DNA of 10,716 nucleotides from an uncultured Clostridiaceae bacterium (GTDB lineage Bacteria; Bacillota; Clostridia; Lachnospirales; Lachnospiraceae). Location of the stretch: assembly GCA_949948825.1 (NCBI GenBank), contig CATLIJ010000065.1, positions 1 through 10,716 of the forward strand. The letters are read 5' to 3'. This document shows, piece after piece, positions 1 to 6,170 of this stretch (positions within the stretch are counted from its first letter, which is position 1; each line of letters starts with the position of its first letter). Position numbers and translations under genes: made by a program. The notes under the pieces were generated by a model. The model searched no databases, had not been told where the DNA came from, and worked only from the letters and a program-made list of their open reading frames with translations.

Positions 1-27
1 TGTCGCAAAACTATTGACAAAATATAA

Positions 28-41
28 ATTTCTGCAGAAAT
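28..41. promoter_or_regulatory. 14-bp perfect palindrome, possible operator
   Basis: ATTTCTGCAGAAAT is a perfect inverted repeat with no central spacer. It lies 8 bases after a TTGACA (14-19) and about 37 bases before a TATAAT box. The position would suit a repressor or activator site for the gene at 216, or for a promoter starting in this stretch. No known operator consensus is recognised, and a 14-bp AT-rich palindrome can arise by chance. Confidence 0.25.
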
Positions 42-77
42 CTACATTTTTCTCGTGCATAAGTTTGGAATATGTAG

Positions 78-83
78 TATAAT
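78..83 (+). promoter_or_regulatory. Candidate -10 box (TATAAT) for the SH3b membrane protein gene
   Basis: A consensus TATAAT hexamer sits about 130 bases upstream of the start codon at 216. No good -35 box lies 16-18 bases before it; the hexamer at 17-bp spacing is GTGCAT. The promoter is therefore either activator dependent or not real. The perfect TTGACA at 14-19 has no acceptable -10 at normal spacing and cannot pair with this box. The leader from here to 215 is AT-rich and ends in the AGAGGAGGA binding site. Confidence 0.35.
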
Positions 84-215
84 AATTTTATTCATTTTGA
101 TTAATTGTAATGATTCGGGCCAGCCGGATTATTATGTTTTTTACATATTTATCTCTATAACAACCGGCGATTTTGTTTAAAGGGGAATTTCAGATAAGCA
201 CAGAGGAGGACAACT

Positions 216-1058
216 ATGGCAAACGGCAGCGCGAGCAATAATTGGGAACGTATCCAGATGGGATTGAAAAGTACAGAGCGGCTGATCGGGCAGGGAGATT
301 ATAATTCTGCGATGATTAAGGCGCGGCAGACGGTTGAATTTATGGTGAAGATGCTGGCAGAGCGGTCAGGTTCCATGAATGATGGAGATTTGGTGGAGAT
401 GATTGACTGGCTGTACCAGAACCGGCGGATTACCAAGACAACCTGCGACCGGTACCATAAGATACGAATAATGGGCAACAGGGCAGCCCATGAAGGGGAC
501 AATTCGTCGGCCAATGGGAATCTGGCTTTTCAGATGCTTGCTCAGGAGGTTCGTACCTTTTCCAGTGAGTACCGGAATAAAAGCAGAAGCAATAAGAGAA
601 GTCCATCTCGATCCTCTTCCTCCCGCAGCCGCAACAGCCGCAGGCGTTCCGGCAGAAGGAGAAGCATGTTCACTCCTTTGGATGCAGTGAAGCTGCTGGG
701 ACCAATTGTCTGTATTCTCCTTATTTTCTGGGCAGTGAAGAGCTTTAAGCCAAAGCCAGATGAGACAGATACTTCAGTCAGTGAGACTCCGGCAGTGGAG
801 ACCACAGTGGGGAATATTACGGAGACTATGGAGACCCTGCCTCCGGAGACTACAGAGACAGAAACCCCGGCCACAGTTTACCGGACCACAGATGTACTGA
901 ACGTGAGGGCAGAGCCGCGGACAGATGCAGCAAAGCTGGGGCAGCTGGTGGCAGGAGCTTCTGTGGAATATGTCAGGGCGGAGAATGATGAGTGGGCGGT
1001 AATCCTGTTTAATGGTCAGGAGGCGTATGTTGCCAGCCAGTATTTGAAGATCCAGTAA
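216..1058 (+). CDS. Single-pass membrane protein: HEPN/DUF4145-like domain, RS-rich linker, TM helix, SH3b domain
   Basis: The product is 280 aa and its function is unknown. Residues 8-118 are helical and resemble DUF4145/HEPN-type domains: an ARQTVEFMVKML helix, then the RIMGNRAAHEG signature at 84-94. Residues 120-150 are packed with Arg, Ser and Lys. Residues 158-176 form one hydrophobic helix. Residues 178-220 are an acidic Thr/Glu/Pro stalk. Residues 221-280 are a bacterial SH3b domain with the typical LNVRAEP motif and a closing YVASQYLKI. The basic segment before the helix predicts the N domain in the cytosol and SH3b outside, where such domains usually bind cell-wall peptide or glycan. 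The ATG is preceded by AGAGGAGGA at 202-210, so the start is firm. The gene is monocistronic, since a strong hairpin follows it. A role linking wall state to a cytosolic partner is inference only. The SH3b and TM calls are strong; the HEPN-like call is moderate. Confidence 0.85.
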   Translation: MANGSASNNWERIQMGLKSTERLIGQGDYNSAMIKARQTVEFMVKMLAERSGSMNDGDLVEMIDWLYQNRRITKTTCDRYHKIRIMGNRAAHEGDNSSANGNLAFQMLAQEVRTFSSEYRNKSRSNKRSPSRSSSSRSRNSRRRSGRRRSMFTPLDAVKLLGPIVCILLIFWAVKSFKPKPDETDTSVSETPAVETTVGNITETMETLPPETTETETPATVYRTTDVLNVRAEPRTDAAKLGQLVAGASVEYVRAENDEWAVILFNGQEAYVASQYLKIQ

Positions 1059-1109
1059 GAACTGTGGAAAATGCAGAGTTATTTTTGCAGAGTTCTTAAA
1101 GAATGAATT

Positions 1110-1164
1110 GGAATATGGGAAGAATATAACAGTTCAGGCTGCTGAGCTGTTATATTTTTCCCAT
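1110..1164 (+). terminator. Long hairpin, intrinsic terminator after the SH3b gene
   Basis: The arms ATGGGAAGAATATAACAG (1115-1132) and CTGTTATATTTTTCCCAT (1147-1164) pair along all 18 positions with one G-U wobble. The inner bases TTCAG and CTGAG (1133-1137 and 1142-1146) extend the stem to 23 bp, leaving a GCTG tetraloop. The right arm carries the T run (ATTTTT) and the left arm an A-rich run. The usable terminator is thus a shorter GC-containing inner stem followed by U residues. It should separate the upstream gene from the ATPase operon. Confidence 0.75.
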
Positions 1165-1408
1165 GCAGTCCATGTTTTGTCTGGCCAGAGACAGAACAAT
1201 GGCCAGGGAAGGATTTGTTTAGCTTGTTGTGTGAAATTTGACCCATAAAGGTCTGATGTTAGTTAAAATTCCCAATAGATTTTTCCTTTTTTTGCACAAT
1301 CACTAAAACAAGTACATTCTGAACAGTTTTTTAACGATATTTCCTATGGAATTTTTCAAAAAAAAGAGTATGATTGTGCTGAAATGGCAGGATATCAGGA
1401 GGATTACT
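1165..1408 (+). other. Gene-free leader upstream of the V-ATPase operon
   Basis: No credible gene lies in this stretch. It should contain the operon promoter, but none is convincing. TTTGCA (1291-1296) and TACATT (1313-1318) are spaced 16 bases apart and each match 4 of 6 consensus bases. TTGACC (1238-1243) and TAAAAT (1264-1269) match better but are 20 bases apart. Two mutually exclusive small hairpins fall at 1173-1206. The last 90 bases are AT-rich, and the stretch ends in the AGGAGG site of the first ATPase gene. No riboswitch class is recognised. Confidence 0.4.
1291..1318 (+). promoter_or_regulatory. Weak candidate promoter for the V-ATPase operon
   Basis: TTTGCA, a 16-base AT-rich spacer and TACATT are the best normally spaced pair between the upstream terminator and the first ATPase gene. 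Each box matches the sigma-A consensus at 4 of 6 positions. The alternative TTGACC/TAAAAT pair at 1238-1269 has better boxes but a spacer of 20. A start near 1325 would give a leader of about 85 bases. The call is tentative. Confidence 0.22.
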
Positions 1409-1720
1409 ATGAACACGGTAATTAAAAAGATTTCTGAGATTGAAGATGCCGCTTCTTCTGTTATGGAAGGCGCCAATGGGAGAAAAAAGGCATTTGCAGA
1501 AGAGATGAGACAACGGACAAAGGAATTTGATCAGGATCTTAAGGAGCGGACGGAGCAGGGAATTGAGGAGCTGCGAAGGCGGATGGAGGCAGAAATGGAT
1601 CAGAAGCTGGAAATGCAGCGATTAGACGCAGAGAGACAGCTGGAGGAGATGGAGCAGCATTTTCAGACCTGTCAGGAGGATTATGTGGAAAGGCTGTTTG
1701 GACGGCTGACAGAGGAGTGA
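1409..1720 (+). CDS. ahaH: V/A-type ATPase subunit H/G (peripheral stalk)
   Basis: The product is a 103-aa, highly charged, almost wholly helical protein. It has an N-terminal VIKKISEIEDAA segment and a long Glu/Arg/Gln-rich coiled coil from about residue 25 to 90. This fits the AhaH subunit, called NtpF in Enterococcus hirae, which pairs with subunit E to form the peripheral stalk holding the catalytic head still. Its place as first gene of the operon and its length match the family. The frame stays open to an ATG at 1346, but only the ATG at 1409 has a good binding site (AGGAGG at 1397-1402, 6 bases upstream), and the extra 21 residues do not look like the family. The stop codon TGA ends 4 bases before subunit C. 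Coiled-coil proteins are weakly diagnostic alone; operon context makes the call. Confidence 0.88.
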   Translation: MNTVIKKISEIEDAASSVMEGANGRKKAFAEEMRQRTKEFDQDLKERTEQGIEELRRRMEAEMDQKLEMQRLDAERQLEEMEQHFQTCQEDYVERLFGRLTEE

Positions 1721-1724
1721 GTGT

Positions 1725-2768
1725 ATGGGACTGTTGACTTACAGCGGAATTGCCGCCAAGGTGCGGGCAATGGAAAGCCGCCTGCTTACAGAAGAACAGT
1801 TTCGGGAGATGGCGTCCCTGGAGGATGTCAGAAGTGCGGCGGATTATTTAAAACAGCAGCCTGCCTATGAGACGATTTTTTCAGGGCTGGATGATACCCG
1901 GCTTCACCGGGGATATATTGAACAGCTGCTGGCCTGGTCTGAATACCAGGATTTTACCAAGCTGTATCGTTTTTCTAATTTGCAGCAGCGAAGATTTCTG
2001 GATCTTTATTTTATGAATTATGAAATCACGATTATTAAAAGCGTGCTGCGAAATGTAATGGGCGGCAGACCCCGCTCCATAGACTTGTCTGGTTTTCAGC
2101 AGTTTTTTGATTGCCATTCTTCTGTTGATCTGGTAAAGCTGGCTGAGGCGAAAAGCTTAGAGGAGCTGATTGCAGGGCTGGAGGGGTCTTCTTACTACGG
2201 ACCGCTTACCAGCTTTCAGGAGGAAAGAGAGCAGACGTTGTTTGATTATGAATTTCGTCTGGATCTTTTTTATTTTCAGACCATGTGGAAGACAAAGGAT
2301 AAGGTTCTGACCAGGGAGGAGCAGAAGGTAATCGGCCAATGCTTTGGCAGCCGTCTGGATCTTCTGAATATTCAGTGGATCTATCGGTCCATAAAATATT
2401 ATAAGCTGCCAGCCGCAAAGATTTATGCTTTGCTGATTCCGGTAAAATATAAGCTGAGGACAGAACAGATCCAACATATGGCGGAGGCTTCTTCTCCAGA
2501 AGTTTTTTTTGCCGCATTGAAAAATACCTATTACGGAAAGCTGCCGGAGGCAGACTGGAACGAGCCGCCGGATGTGGAGGCCCTTAGCCATCAGGTGCTG
2601 AACCGGATTTATAGCGGCACCGGCCGCAGGCATCCATATACCATGGCTGTACTGGACTCTTATTTGTATGCCAAGGAGCTGGAGCAGAGAAAAATTATTG
2701 CTGTTATCGAGGGAATCCGCTATGGTCTTGATGCCAGTGAGATTATTGCTATGGCAAAAAAGCAATAG
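1725..2768 (+). CDS. ntpC: V/A-type ATPase subunit C (d-type central socket)
   Basis: The product is 347 aa, the usual size for subunit C (NtpC/AhaC, homologous to eukaryotic subunit d). This funnel-shaped protein joins the central shaft (D and F) to the membrane rotor ring. It is all helical and soluble, with no membrane segment. Family-like stretches include the N-terminal YSGIAAKVRAMESRLL, LLNIQWIYRSIKYYKL at about 214-229, and the C-terminal YAKELEQRKIIAVIEGIRYGL. The gene starts 4 bases after the stop of subunit H. Its binding site, GAGGAG at 1712-1717, overlaps the end of that gene, so the two are probably translationally coupled. In E. hirae the C gene lies between E and G; here it precedes I, a rearranged order. 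Confidence 0.95.
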   Translation: MGLLTYSGIAAKVRAMESRLLTEEQFREMASLEDVRSAADYLKQQPAYETIFSGLDDTRLHRGYIEQLLAWSEYQDFTKLYRFSNLQQRRFLDLYFMNYEITIIKSVLRNVMGGRPRSIDLSGFQQFFDCHSSVDLVKLAEAKSLEELIAGLEGSSYYGPLTSFQEEREQTLFDYEFRLDLFYFQTMWKTKDKVLTREEQKVIGQCFGSRLDLLNIQWIYRSIKYYKLPAAKIYALLIPVKYKLRTEQIQHMAEASSPEVFFAALKNTYYGKLPEADWNEPPDVEALSHQVLNRIYSGTGRRHPYTMAVLDSYLYAKELEQRKIIAVIEGIRYGLDASEIIAMAKKQ

Positions 2769-2780
2769 GAGGTGTAAGCT

Positions 2781-4727
2781 TTGATTGAAAAAATGAAGTT
2801 TTTAAGTATTACCGGACACAAAGGAGATATTGACCAGATGGTGGAGCAGTATTTCTCCAAATATGAGATTCATTTGGAAAATGCACTGTCTGAGCTAAAG
2901 ACCGTTCCGGATTTACGTCCCTTTAATGAGGTAAATCCTTATAAGGGGGAGCTGCAGATTTCCAATGAGCTGATTGGCAGCTACTTAGGAGAGCAGGCAG
3001 CAGGGCAGGCAGATTCAAACGGATACAAAAAGCTTTCCGTGGAGGAGGCAGCCCGGATTGTAGGCTCTCTCAATGAAGAGTTGAAAAACCTGTGCGGGGA
3101 AAGGGAAGAACTGGAGAAGGAGCTGGATGTGCTGCAGCTGTCAAGAAACCGTGTACAGCCATTTATGGATTTGAACTATGCGGTCCGGTCCATTATGCAG
3201 TTTAAGTTTATAAGCTTCCGGTTTGGAAGGATTCCCAAAGAGTATTATAAAAAGTTCATGGACTATGTGTATGACACAATGGATGTGGTTATGCACAAAT
3301 GCCAGGAGGACGGACCCTATGTATGGGTGGTGTACTTTGTGCCGCAGGTGGCCAGTGACAAGGCGGATGCTATTCTTGCCTCTCTCCATTTTGAGCGGTT
3401 CTTTCTTCCGGATGAGTATGAGGGAACGCCCACAGAGGCAGCGATAAGCTTAGGAGAGAAAATCAATGCGCTTCAGTCCCGGATTGACCAGGTGAAGGAA
3501 AAGATTTCCGGAACCATTCAGACCCATAAGGCGGAGCTGCTGGCAGCCAACAGCCGTCTGGAGCGTTTTGCCTCAAATTTTGACATCAGAAAGCTGGCAG
3601 CCTGCACGAATCATGAGGACCATACATTTTATATTCTCTGCGGGTGGATGAGTGAGAAGGATGCAGATCATTTTGTAAAGGATCTGGAGAAAGACCCGGG
3701 TACTTTCTGTTTTGTGGAAAATGACCATAATAACATTATGAGCAAACCGCCTACAAAGCTGAAAAATCCCGGCGTGTTCAGGCCGTTTGAAATGTTTATC
3801 CGCATGTACGGACTTCCGGCCTATGGTGAGATTGACCCTACTGTGATCCTGGGCCTGACTTATTCCTTTCTGTTTGGGTTTATGTTCGGAGATGTAGGGC
3901 AGGGCTTGTGCCTGCTTTTGGGAGGATTCCTTTTGTACCGGGCAAAGAAGATGAATCTTGCAGCGATTATTTCCTGCTGCGGATTTTTCTCAACCATATT
4001 TGGATTTATGTTTGGCAGTGTGTTCGGGTTTGAGGATGTGCTGGAGGCAGCCTGGTTAAGGCCTCAGAAGGCCATGATGCAGCTTCCTTTTATCGGAAAT
4101 CTGAACACGGTTTTTGTGGTGGCAGTTGCTCTTGGCATGGGGATTGTGCTGATGACCATGGTGCTGAATGTGATCAACAGCCTTCGTTCCAGGGATGCGG
4201 AAAAGACGTATTTTGACACCAACGGGATTGCGGGAATTGTATTTTACGGGGCTTTGGTGATTACCGTGTTTCTGTATATGAGCGGAAACCCTCTCCCGGC
4301 CGGAATTGTGCTGCTGGTGATGTTTTTACTGCCGCTTCTTGTCATATTCTTTAAGGAGCCATTGGCTGCCCTGGTGGAGAAAAAGGCCGAGGTGATGCCA
4401 AAGGAAAAGGGGATGTTCCTGGTACAGGGATTTTTTGAGTTGTTTGAGGTTTTGTTAAGCTATTTTTCCAACACCCTTTCCTTTGTCCGTGTGGGTGCTT
4501 TTGCAGTCAGCCATGCGGCTATGATGGAGGTGGTGCTTATGCTTGCAGGAGCAGAGTCCGGAACTCCTAACTGGCTGGTTGTGGTTTTGGGAAATCTGTT
4601 TGTCTGCGGCATGGAGGGGCTGATTGTAGGGATTCAGGTGCTTCGTCTGGAATACTATGAGCTTTTCAGCCGGTTCTATCAGGGAACCGGACGGGAGTTT
4701 AGGGCTTATGGAAAAGCAGACTCCTGA
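2781..4727 (+). CDS. ntpI: V/A-type ATPase subunit I (membrane stator, a-type)
   Basis: The product is 648 aa, normal for subunit I. Residues 1-345 are the cytosolic arm that contacts the peripheral stalks, with coiled coils near 85-115 and 220-260. Residues from about 350 to 630 hold roughly seven or eight membrane helices forming the ion half-channels. The essential channel arginine is R570 in NTLSFVRVGAFAVSHA, equivalent to R735 of yeast Vph1. The second conserved arginine is R622 in QVLRLEYYELFSRFYQG. The start is TTG: AGGAGGTG at 2767-2774 lies 6 bases before TTG 2781 and too far (18 bases) from the next ATG at 2793, and MIEKMKF is the family N-terminus. The gene follows subunit C by 12 bases. 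Confidence 0.96.
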   Translation: MIEKMKFLSITGHKGDIDQMVEQYFSKYEIHLENALSELKTVPDLRPFNEVNPYKGELQISNELIGSYLGEQAAGQADSNGYKKLSVEEAARIVGSLNEELKNLCGEREELEKELDVLQLSRNRVQPFMDLNYAVRSIMQFKFISFRFGRIPKEYYKKFMDYVYDTMDVVMHKCQEDGPYVWVVYFVPQVASDKADAILASLHFERFFLPDEYEGTPTEAAISLGEKINALQSRIDQVKEKISGTIQTHKAELLAANSRLERFASNFDIRKLAACTNHEDHTFYILCGWMSEKDADHFVKDLEKDPGTFCFVENDHNNIMSKPPTKLKNPGVFRPFEMFIRMYGLPAYGEIDPTVILGLTYSFLFGFMFGDVGQGLCLLLGGFLLYRAKKMNLAAIISCCGFFSTIFGFMFGSVFGFEDVLEAAWLRPQKAMMQLPFIGNLNTVFVVAVALGMGIVLMTMVLNVINSLRSRDAEKTYFDTNGIAGIVFYGALVITVFLYMSGNPLPAGIVLLVMFLLPLLVIFFKEPLAALVEKKAEVMPKEKGMFLVQGFFELFEVLLSYFSNTLSFVRVGAFAVSHAAMMEVVLMLAGAESGTPNWLVVVLGNLFVCGMEGLIVGIQVLRLEYYELFSRFYQGTGREFRAYGKADS

Positions 4728-4774
4728 TGGAACTATATGGATAAAAAGATATTATTTTTAAGGAGGATTTTATC
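4728..4774 (+). promoter_or_regulatory. AU-rich spacer and strong ribosome binding site for subunit K
   Basis: The 47 bases between subunits I and K are among the longest gaps in the operon. They hold an A/U-rich run (ATATTATTTTTA at 4749-4760) directly before AAGGAGGA and then a 7-base gap to the ATG. Unstructured U-rich sequence before a full Shine-Dalgarno site is the pattern seen at the F-type c-subunit gene of E. coli, where it boosts translation. A similar job here is inference. A transcript processing site is also possible. Confidence 0.4.
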
Positions 4775-5209
4775 ATGACTTTACTGACAAAAATTACTTT
4801 GGCTGCTGCTTTGTTAATCAGCATTGGAGTTCCTTTCGGCGCTTTTGCGGCAGGGGAGAAGACCCGCGGACGGTATAAGACAGCTCTTGGAACAAATATT
4901 TTTCTTTTTGCAGGAACTTTGCTGGTGGCGGCAGGGGTTATGTTTACAGGAAATGTTTCTGCGGCGGAGGCTGCGGAGACGGCTGCGGCGAACAGTGCAG
5001 CTGGCTGGGGATATCTTGCGGCTGCTCTCTCCACGGGAATGTCCTGTATCGGCGGCGGTATCGCTGTGTCCGCAGCAGCTTCTGCTGCTTTGGGGGCCAT
5101 CAGTGAGGATGGTTCCATTCTTGGTAAATCGCTCATCTTCGTTGGCCTTGCCGAGGGTGTATGTCTGTATGGACTGATCATTTCCTTTATGATCCTGGGC
5201 AAACTGTAA
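4775..5209 (+). CDS. ntpK: V/A-type ATPase subunit K (c-type rotor ring)
   Basis: The product is 144 aa with four hydrophobic segments: about 5-26, 41-57, 77-108 and 119-143. The last two form a classic rotor hairpin. The first of these has the glycine-rich CIGGGIAV run, the loop is SEDGSILGK, and the fourth helix carries the ion-binding carboxylate E127 in FVGLAEGVCLYGL. The first helix pair has no carboxylate and no glycine motif, and is joined by a basic loop (KTRGRYK). The linker after segment 2 reads GNVSAAEAAET and resembles a signal peptidase site. V98 falls where E. hirae NtpK has the Na+ ligand Q110, which suggests H+ use. AAGGAGGA at 4760-4767 after a U-rich stretch is the strongest binding site of the operon, as expected for the subunit needed in most copies. 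Confidence 0.95.
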   Translation: MTLLTKITLAAALLISIGVPFGAFAAGEKTRGRYKTALGTNIFLFAGTLLVAAGVMFTGNVSAAEAAETAAANSAAGWGYLAAALSTGMSCIGGGIAVSAAASAALGAISEDGSILGKSLIFVGLAEGVCLYGLIISFMILGKL

Positions 5210-5213
5210 GCTT

Positions 5214-5522
5214 ATGAAAATGTATCTGATCAGCGACAACATTGACACCTGGACCGGCATGCGCCTTGCCGGTGTGGAGGGTGTGGTTGTCCACGAAAAG
5301 CAGGAGCTGCAGAGGGAGTTGGATAAGGTCCTTGCCGACAGGGAGATTGGGATTGTTCTTCTGACCGAAAAGTTCGGAGTGGAATTTCCGGAACTGATCA
5401 ATCAGGTGAAGATGAATCAGAAGCTTCCGCTGTTTGTGGAAATTCCCGACCGCCACGGAACCGGCCGCAAGCCGGACTTTATCACTTCATATGTGAATGA
5501 AGCCATTGGATTGAAATTGTAG
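5214..5522 (+). CDS. ahaF: V/A-type ATPase subunit F (central shaft)
   Basis: The product is 102 aa, as expected for subunit F (AhaF; NtpG in E. hirae). It is a small Rossmann-like protein that binds the side of the D shaft and can change catalytic activity. The N-terminus MKMYLISDNIDTWTGMRLAG and the middle DREIGIVLLTEKFG are typical; the C-terminal tail is IPDRHGTGRKPDFITSYVNEAIGLKL. The ATG lies only 4 bases after the stop of K, and no Shine-Dalgarno sequence is visible before it. Expression therefore probably depends on ribosomes finishing K and re-starting. A second in-frame ATG two codons later (5220) is equally lacking a binding site. Confidence 0.93.
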   Translation: MKMYLISDNIDTWTGMRLAGVEGVVVHEKQELQRELDKVLADREIGIVLLTEKFGVEFPELINQVKMNQKLPLFVEIPDRHGTGRKPDFITSYVNEAIGLKL

Positions 5523-5540
5523 AAGAAAGCAGGTGATCCT

Positions 5541-6170
5541 TTGACCACAGAGGAGAAATTAAAGCATTTTCTGGATACCTGTATGGAGGATGCGCGGATG
5601 CGGAGCAGCCGTATGCTGGAGGAATATACGTCTGCCCTTGAGAAGGATTTTAAAGAGCATCAGCAGGAGTCGCAGCACCGTGCAGGACTTCAGGTCCGCC
5701 AGGAAACAGATAAAATTGAACGGGATATGAATAAAAAGCTTTCTGCCAGACAACTGGAATTAAAGCGTGCTTTGGGCAGGAAGCAGGAGGAGCTGAAGGA
5801 AAAGCTGTTTGCCCGGTTAAGGGAGAGGCTGGAAGCTTATATGAAGACTCCTGAATATGACAGATATCTGGAGGGGCAGATCCAAAAGGCTCTGGATTTT
5901 GCAAGGGGAGAGGATCTGGTGATCTATCTGGACCCTTCGGATCAGGAGAAGCAAAGCGGCTTGGCAGGCAGGTTTCCCGCAGTCCGGTTTGAGATCAGCA
6001 GTTATCCCTTTTCAGGGGGAATCCGCGGAGTTTTGCCCCATAGCAATATTTTGATGGATCATTCTTTCCAGACTCGAATGGAGGAGATCAGAGAGGATTT
6101 CCATTTTGATTTTACAGCAGGAAATCAGAATCAGCAGAAAGGGGGGAGCGGGAATGTCCAAGACAGATGA
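5541..6170 (+). CDS. ntpE: V/A-type ATPase subunit E (peripheral stalk)
   Basis: The product is 209 aa. The first 110 residues are a charged helix-forming region (heptad-like, many Glu, Lys and Arg). The rest is a mixed alpha/beta domain with FPAVRFEIS and FSGGIRGVLPHSNILMDHSFQTRMEEI, the usual C-terminal signature of subunit E. The protein pairs with subunit H to form the outer stalk and binds the top of the A/B head. The start chosen is TTG, preceded by AGGTGA at 5531-5536; the next ATG would remove 14 residues and has no clear site. The 3' end overlaps subunit A by 17 bases in another frame, so the two are coupled. Confidence 0.93.
   Translation: MTTEEKLKHFLDTCMEDARMRSSRMLEEYTSALEKDFKEHQQESQHRAGLQVRQETDKIERDMNKKLSARQLELKRALGRKQEELKEKLFARLRERLEAYMKTPEYDRYLEGQIQKALDFARGEDLVIYLDPSDQEKQSGLAGRFPAVRFEISSYPFSGGIRGVLPHSNILMDHSFQTRMEEIREDFHFDFTAGNQNQQKGGSGNVQDR

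Noticed and set aside
14..48. TTGACA as the -35 box of a promoter with a -10 near 37-48
   Set aside because: At 17-bp spacing the -10 would be GAAATC; the nearest TACATT is 23 bases away.
542..874. Minus-strand open frame of 110 codons opposite the SH3b gene
   Set aside because: Its Leu/Val/Ser-rich sequence is the reverse reading of the RS-rich and Thr/Glu stretches; no binding site.
1199..1222. Seven-codon frame (MAREGFV) in the operon leader as a possible leader peptide
   Set aside because: No ribosome binding site and no link to a regulatory hairpin; too short to support.
1346..1408. Upstream ATG giving subunit H 21 extra N-terminal residues
   Set aside because: No ribosome binding site before 1346, and the extra residues do not resemble the family; AGGAGG at 1397-1402 marks the ATG at 1409.
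4699..5401. Long minus-strand open frames (167 and 195 codons) opposite subunits K and F
   Set aside because: They mirror the Ala-rich coding of K, have no recognisable domain or binding site, and the plus-strand genes are certain.
6106..6153. Upstream ATG for subunit A inside the E gene
   Set aside because: The ATG at 6154 has a purine-rich binding site and gives the normal A-subunit start and length.
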